This document shows, one piece after another, positions 58,358-64,000 of a stretch of 64,000 nt of DNA. Source of the stretch: Malus domestica (taxonomy: Eukaryota; Streptophyta; Magnoliopsida; Rosales; Rosaceae); assembly GCF_042453785.1 (NCBI RefSeq), contig NC_091668.1:29203501-29267500 (forward strand). The letters run 5' to 3'. The notes below the pieces were generated by a model that had not been told where the DNA came from, ran no database searches, and was given only the letters and a program-made list of their open reading frames with translations. Both the position numbers and the translations under genes were made by a program. The stretch's first letter is position 1. Each line of letters begins with the position of its first letter.

Positions 58358-61300
58358 ATGAACACCGTTCAGATAACATCCTGCCAACCTAGCATCTATT
58401 TCAGGAACCCATCTCAATCTCTCCGCCTCTATTCTAATCCGTGTTTGCTTCCAAATCGTGCTAAATGTCTCCTTGGAACTTTATTGAAACCAAAACATAA
58501 TGCACGAATCCGGCAACAATGCGTGGCTGTACTGAACAACCAGCAATGCGGGGTCGTATCTAAGTACCACCGATCTGCACCTGTCTGTTTATTGGGTGGC
58601 AAGGGAAAGAATGAAAACGGTGATGAGGTAAGAGACCTTTCTGCATGTTCCTACAAAATACTTGAGTTATTTATTATGCTTGAACTGTGTTCCTTTAAAT
58701 GTAATGGAAATTTCATTCGAGTTACTAACTGTCTTCAAAGTTTCTGCCTTTCCTTATTGATATTGGTTCAAATGTCCCCTAGGAACCATCTGATCTTCCT
58801 CCCCTAAATTTTTGAGATTCCGGTGCTTTCCCGTAGAAATATCAGGATTGTTCTGCTAGGGGCCAATTTTGTACCTTTCATGCGCCTCATTGAATGCAAG
58901 TAGTTAAGTGCATGATTAGTCATGTAGATCTTAAGTTGAATGATAGCTTTATCTTCTCATAAGTCTTGTCTTTTTCTTAATCATCCCTCCCGATTCTTCT
59001 TAAGTAGAGCATCTGATGTATTTAAAAGTACCATCAATCACATGACCTGCTTTCATTCACTTAATTAGTTGATTTCACCAACACTCCCCTAATTTAACAT
59101 TCATATATTTAGTCGGTCCAAATTGTAACTTATGATGTACTTTTTTAACAGAAATAGTCCTTTGAGTGCCAGTTGTTATGTCAGCATAGCATATAGACCA
59201 ATTAAATCATTATTCTTAGAGTGGGAGGAGAAATTTCGAAGAAATCATATGCATAATAAGAAAAATAAATAAGCAATTCTTATCCACAAGATCAAACATA
59301 TTTTAGGTCACATGCACAATAATTGCTCTTTGTTTAGCATGAATAGTGAAGATCAGTTTGCTCGTAAATATGACCAAGTGATGCTTAGATGATCACCAAA
59401 AATAAAAGTAAAATTATAATACACAATTTACCCGCTAAACTCAATAATGTCACTTAATGGGGTTAAATTATAAATGTGTTATTTTGAAGTTCAACAACAT
59501 ATGATACATTTTCTAAGTTAAGAGAGCAGTGTTGACATTTATTATTTACTTAAAATTTGCAAGTATTTGGTGCATTACCTATCTTATGCATCAATCTTTG
59601 AGTCTTCGAGTACACAAGCATATAGACTAAACAGGGTCAGAAGCACAAACTTTTTGTCTGCTACTTACTCTTTTTAGGGCTTTATGGAAAGAAAAAAATC
59701 CTACATTTTCCTATCATGTTTTCCTTGTCGTCATTGTAATGTTTCTTCTTTGGATTTGAAATGATGCTTTGTATGCATTTTTATTAAAATTATCATGATT
59801 TTTTTCTGTTTTTTGCTTAATCAAAGTCAATTTTGTAGAGTAATTGGTGTTGGGTATTGATGGGAGGAATTATTATGTATTTTATGGCATATGTATGAAG
59901 ATGTGTGCCCAAATTATAAAAAGGGAAAAGTTGAGAAGGATGGATGCTCATTAACTTCTGCAAGTTTCTTTGTAAGCGTGCAAATGCATTCCAGTGACAC
60001 CATATTCTCACTGCACTTCTTAATGCAAACAGGGTTCCCCCTGGAAGGCTCTTGAGAAAGCAATGGGTAATTTCAAAAAGGAAGGGTCAATAGAGGATGT
60101 GCTACGTCAGCAGATTGAAAAGAACGAATTCTATGAAGAGAAAGGTGGGGGCGGAGGTGGCAAAGGAAGGGGCGGTGGTGGTGGTGGTGATGGTTTAGGT
60201 GGCTCTGGTGGAACAGAAGATGAAGGCTTTGCTGGAATCATGGATGAAACACTGCAAGTGATTCTAGCAACTGTTGGGTTTATTTTTCTGGTAATAATCC
60301 CACACTCTTGCTGTTTCTTGATCAGGCATTGTGTATTTCTTGTGTTTTACCATTTTATCCTCATCAATAAATTATGTTCTTCTAACTGTTTTCTTAGCAA
60401 AGGGTGATTTAGGATTTTCAAGAAGCAATAATGTCATTGAGTATTCGAGTAAAACAGTTATGATTTCTGTTTTAATTTCTTCAATGTGATGTTTTGAATA
60501 ACATGCTTTACTAAAGAGGTTCAAGTTGATGCCCTTGGAAAGATATTTCTCAAGGCCTTTACAGTTTCACCTCTTTTTGTTGATTTAGGCTGGGAAATAG
60601 GAAAACAATGAGTCTTTAGGAAGAGTGTTGGGCGGGGGAAACAGCTTCTGTAACCTTTTTTTGTCGCTCATACAAATCATCTCATTTTGATACTGCTTTC
60701 AGTGCAAGGTTGTGTTTAAGTCCGTCCTTCTAATCCTCTGACTGTTTAACAGACTTGTTGGATTGTTTTCATAAAGTTGGCTTGTTTAGAAATAATGTTT
60801 TACTGGTTCCCTCTCATGCATTTGGAAGTCTATAGTACCTTTTAAGATACGAGTCTTAGATTTGATTATTGTTAGTTCGAGGATGAATACTTGTGATATG
60901 GTTCGGAGGAGATGGTCGTCTTGGCGTCTTTGATTCCAAAGGTGGATGTGTAATCGTTTGCTCCTTTATTGGTCATTGCTCTGTACTTGTGGCAGGGATC
61001 GTTTAGGGAGTCTAATAAGCTTGGATATTCCAATTTCATGCAAGGCCGTATTGAGTGAGAAGTATAAGTTCTTCGGAGGGAGAAAGAAGGATATGGTGCA
61101 GGGACGATGGGATGTTTTTCGGTATTGTGGATGGAAAGGAATATGATGATTTTTTAGGAGCTAGTGCGTGAGGAGGTGGATCATTTGTGGGATAGGGTTG
61201 GATTTAGTGCGTCAGTGTCTTCCGAGTTAAAAAATAATTCTTTTCGGGCTATTTTATTTTTCTTACTGGAGGGCTTCTGTGCAAAAAGGTCAAGCCTATT

Positions 61301-61704
61301 TATCCTAATATTTTCAATAAGAGCTATGATAATTGCTAGTAGTTGTAGATCATCTGATAAAGAATCTGGATGTGGAATATTACTGTTTTACCCAATATGT
61401 ATTTACATTTCAAACTCGAATGGTTTTCTTGCAGTATGTGTACATCATCAGTGGTGAGGAGATTACTCGGCTGGCAAAGGACTACATCAAGTTTGTGTTT
61501 TCAGGGTCCAAGAGTATCCGTTTGCAGCGTGCAATGTACAAGTGGGGAAGGTTCTTCCACACGTTGACTGAGAAGAAGGAATATGATAAGTTCTGGTTGG
61601 AGAAGGCCATTCTCACCACCCCAACTGCATATGATTCGCCTGAAAAGTACCGCAATCTTGTTAGATCTCTAGAACCAGATTCTGATGACGATGATGATGA
61701 ATAG
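58358..61704 (+). CDS. Plastid-type glycine-rich single-pass membrane protein, function unknown
   Basis: Three coding exons, 58358-58627, 60033-60290 and 61435-61704, all phase 0 with GT/AG junctions, give 265 residues. Residues 1-60 are rich in Ser, Arg and Asn and poor in acids, as in a chloroplast transit peptide. Then come SPWKALEKAMGNFKKEGSIE (92-111), a glycine-rich stretch (about 127-150), a membrane segment (about 163-182, TLQVILATVGFIFLYVYIIS), a conserved-looking domain (EEITRLAKDYIKFVFSGSKS, MYKWGRFFHTLTEKKEYDKF), and an acidic tail SDDDDDE. I have the impression of a conserved plant family, but I cannot name it. No defect is seen. Confidence 0.85.
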
Positions 61705-62499
61705 TGCAAATCACATTGTATAAACCCTTTCCCTCGACGTTGTTCCATTTCCTGTTTATTTCGGAGGATTGTATAATTTTTTAGTGCAAGTTATTCAGTT
61801 TCTTTTTTGGGTATAATTTTCCAGTTTAAACCCTACATTTTATAGCTCTTTAATAGTAAAGTTGTTGCTTTTTCTGCAGAACCTGCATTTACCAAGCTTT
61901 CCTAAGACAATGTAGCAAATCCTTGAACATTCTCTCCTCCGTTGTGATTCAATCAAGCTCGAAAATGTGGATTGCTCGAAAATTCAATCCCGACAGCCTC
62001 GCCCTTGACTGTAATCGAAACACAGACGGGAGAGTCCCATAGTTTTCACTTTCTCTTTGTTTAAATACAAAATTTAAAGAGAAATACAAATCATCTATCA
62101 ACCTATACGTATAAGAGCTGGAAAATATTGAAAGCTGTGACGTAAAGAAGAGATCTGCTGGTGGGGAGAATTGAAAGGTGGAACAACGATGGGGAGGAAT
62201 GGTTTATCCCTTCCCTTGTAATTTGATTCAGTTTGTTTTCGGGGTTGGTGGGTTGCTGCTTAGATGGGTTGTTCCTGGTTAATGCAGGTTTTTTTTTTTT
62301 TCGGTTGCTGCCTCTTAAGAGCCTTTGTTGTGCTGCTCTGTTGAGTGAGCTTTGTTTTCTTCTATATCTTGTTGCTTCCTATTTTCATGGCCTGCTAAAA
62401 TTGTGTTGAAGTAAAATATTATTCTGAATCATTTGTCACCTACCACAGTCCAAAAAAAGGAAAGAAAAGGACGTTAATGAATTAACATTAAGCCCTAAG
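61705..62499. other. 3'UTR and spacer
   Basis: 3' region of the preceding gene, then spacer before the MED30 relic. Nothing else is recognised. Confidence 0.4.
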
Positions 62500-63137
62500 A
62501 CGACGCAGGAGCTAGCAACGGAAGGACAGAAGCATCTAGAAGAAACCATCGAGGCAGCTTTCTAAATTCTCTCGTCCATGAACAACGAGCTCTGCACCCC
62601 AGCCACAGCGTCAGCTGCTGCTAACGCTGCAAATGGTCCTTCCTCCCACTCGGTGTCAATGATGATGATTCATCTTCTTCTGAAAACGCTTACCCATCAC
62701 CATGGAGACTTAGTTGGTGCTGCTGGTCCTGGTACTGGAGGATCTCTTGAAGAGGCTGGATTTCGGTATAAGAACTGTGTGGCCTCGCTTCGTACTTGGA
62801 ATCTCAAGCTTGGTGAAGTGCAGCAAAAAGTGTCAATACATAATCTGAAATGTCATAACAATCAATCCCTTAGTTTTGACTCGTTCATTATCTACGAGCT
62901 TATGTGCATGTATATACGGACTTTATCTCAGCTTGAATGTCATTGGTATCACCATTTGTTAAACATAATGCTGATTCTGCAGATGGATCACCAAAACGAT
63001 CAAGTAAAACTTTCTACTGACCTTGTTTTTATTTATAGGAGCTTGTGAACAAGAACACGTGTATCAAATTTCTTATCGATCAACTACGAAATCTTATTAC
63101 TGACGTATGAACATGGCAAAGTCCTTGTTCCGTCTGA
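62500..63137 (+). pseudogene. MED30: MED30 (Mediator subunit 30) pseudogene
   Basis: The plus strand reads TTQELATEGQKHLEETIEAA, F, stop (TAA at 62563-62565), then ILSSMNNELCTPATASAAAN, and further on LEEAGFRYKNCVASLR. After an intron-like gap it reads ELVNKNTCIKFLIDQLRNLI, TDV, stop (TGA), then TWQSPCSV. This is the plant MED30 pattern (..TQEL..GQKHLEETIEAAFQILSSMN.., EEARLRYKNAVASLR, ELVNKN..ILIDQLRDLITDISTWQSPC). MED30 is a component of Mediator, which links transcription factors to RNA polymerase II. Two premature stops (at a Gln and a Ser codon), a frame change after SSHSV and a missing middle part show that the copy is dead. The acceptor before ELVNK (tatag at 63038) is still present. 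Confidence 0.82.
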
Positions 63138-64000
63138 ATCTGACTGGCTTCGGAAGGAATCTCAAAAATAGGTGTCCTCAGCGCTGAAAAGTTTGCAGGT
63201 GATGCTGTTTTTTTGTATTAACTTTGCGCAATCAGCGGAGCTTTGATATTCCTTACTTGTGTACGCACCTTTTCCAATCAGTTTAATGAGTAGTGAAGGT
63301 TTGTACTTCTGATGTTAAAGATCAAGTTATCGGAACAAATTTCTGGTATGATTAGCTTATTTCTTTGTTCATTTTCATGCATGCGTGTTGGAAACGCCAG
63401 AATTCCTATAGATTTTCTGTAGAAACAAAAAGAAAACACCATCCAAGTCTTAAAAGATAAATCTAATGACGGGGGACTCCTGTGAAATGTACATGCCAAC
63501 GGTGTCAAGAGTGTTAGCCTGTCTCCTCGAGAAAGGGTGGCCTATCAGCTCATTTCTGTCAACATCCAGGTATGCCATTTCCTACATTTACTCAACTATG
63601 TATAATTTACGCAGTTAATCTCTCTCAGTCTCATTTTCGTGATATATTTACTGTAATAGCCGTTTGGACAGTTCCAGCTTTTCAAGACCACGATATCTCC
63701 CTCTTCGTGCAGTAAATCCTAATTTCGTTCTTCTTATTTTACTAATTATGGGCATGCATTTTCAATATTTCTGTATAATATTCATTCAAAATCGAGAGAG
63801 CCATATGCCGATACACGTGACATGTGAACATGAAATTAAAAAAGATACGGTAACTTGTAAACTTGAATCAGAATCTGGAGAGTCATATGCCAGAACATAT
63901 GCCGGTAAATAAGGGCATGCATTTTCTTCTTACAACACACATACAATGTATATCGTTTGTACAAGTTCCTTTCCCATCAAACAAATGTGATGTTTTTCTG
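63138..64000. other. Window end, no confident gene
   Basis: A possible short exon reads SLSPRERVAYQLISVNIQ and is followed by 'cag|gtatgcc' near 63590. Direct repeats around 'agtcatatgcc' occur at 63800-63905. I cannot assign either. Confidence 0.3.

Overview
The window is plant nuclear DNA: intron-bearing genes with GT..AG junctions, AT-rich intergenic sequence, Ty1/copia elements, TRIMs including a Cassandra with 5S-rRNA-like LTRs, hAT and Harbinger MITEs, and expanded multigene families. The peroxidase N1-like array and the mix of TRIMs and MITEs suggest a woody rosid, perhaps Rosaceae (apple or pear tribe). That assignment is an inference.

Layout. 1-8.2 kb: an LTR fragment, an F-box gene relic, and a broken Ty1/copia element carrying a nested LTR-like cluster. 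8.7-12.4 kb: two tandem single-exon 3-ketoacyl-CoA synthase genes on the minus strand. 12.7-16.3 kb: a second broken copia element. 16.9-19.0 kb: a complete four-exon gene for mitochondrial ribosomal protein L51 (mL43), with a promoter rich in TGGGCY (site II) motifs.

20.3-56.5 kb: an array of six closely related secretory class III peroxidases of the peroxidase N1 type, each with one intron. Genes 1-3 lie on the minus strand and genes 4-6 on the plus strand, so the array diverges around 31-35 kb. Genes 1, 3 and 6 look intact. Gene 2 has lost its promoter and signal peptide, gene 4 has an 8-bp frameshifting deletion, and gene 5 is split by a young gag-only LTR element with a perfect 5-bp target duplication. 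The upstream regions of genes 4-6 share repeated modules rich in TTGAC (W-box) cores. Insertions found by comparing these duplicates have clear target duplications: a solo LTR, a Harbinger-like element, a TRIM, a hAT element with a nested Cassandra, and several MITEs. Three pieces of a dead eIF2A gene, in consistent minus-strand order, straddle peroxidase 6.

57.6-64 kb: a three-coding-exon gene for a plastid-type, glycine-rich single-pass membrane protein of unknown function, then a MED30 pseudogene with premature stops.

Functionally the window offers fatty-acyl elongation (KCS pair), apoplastic peroxidase activity with probable stress regulation, and two housekeeping organelle genes, embedded in gene duplication, gene death and transposon insertion. 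I see no clearly new molecular system. The most informative features are the peroxidase array's decay and the eIF2A relic that brackets its last member.
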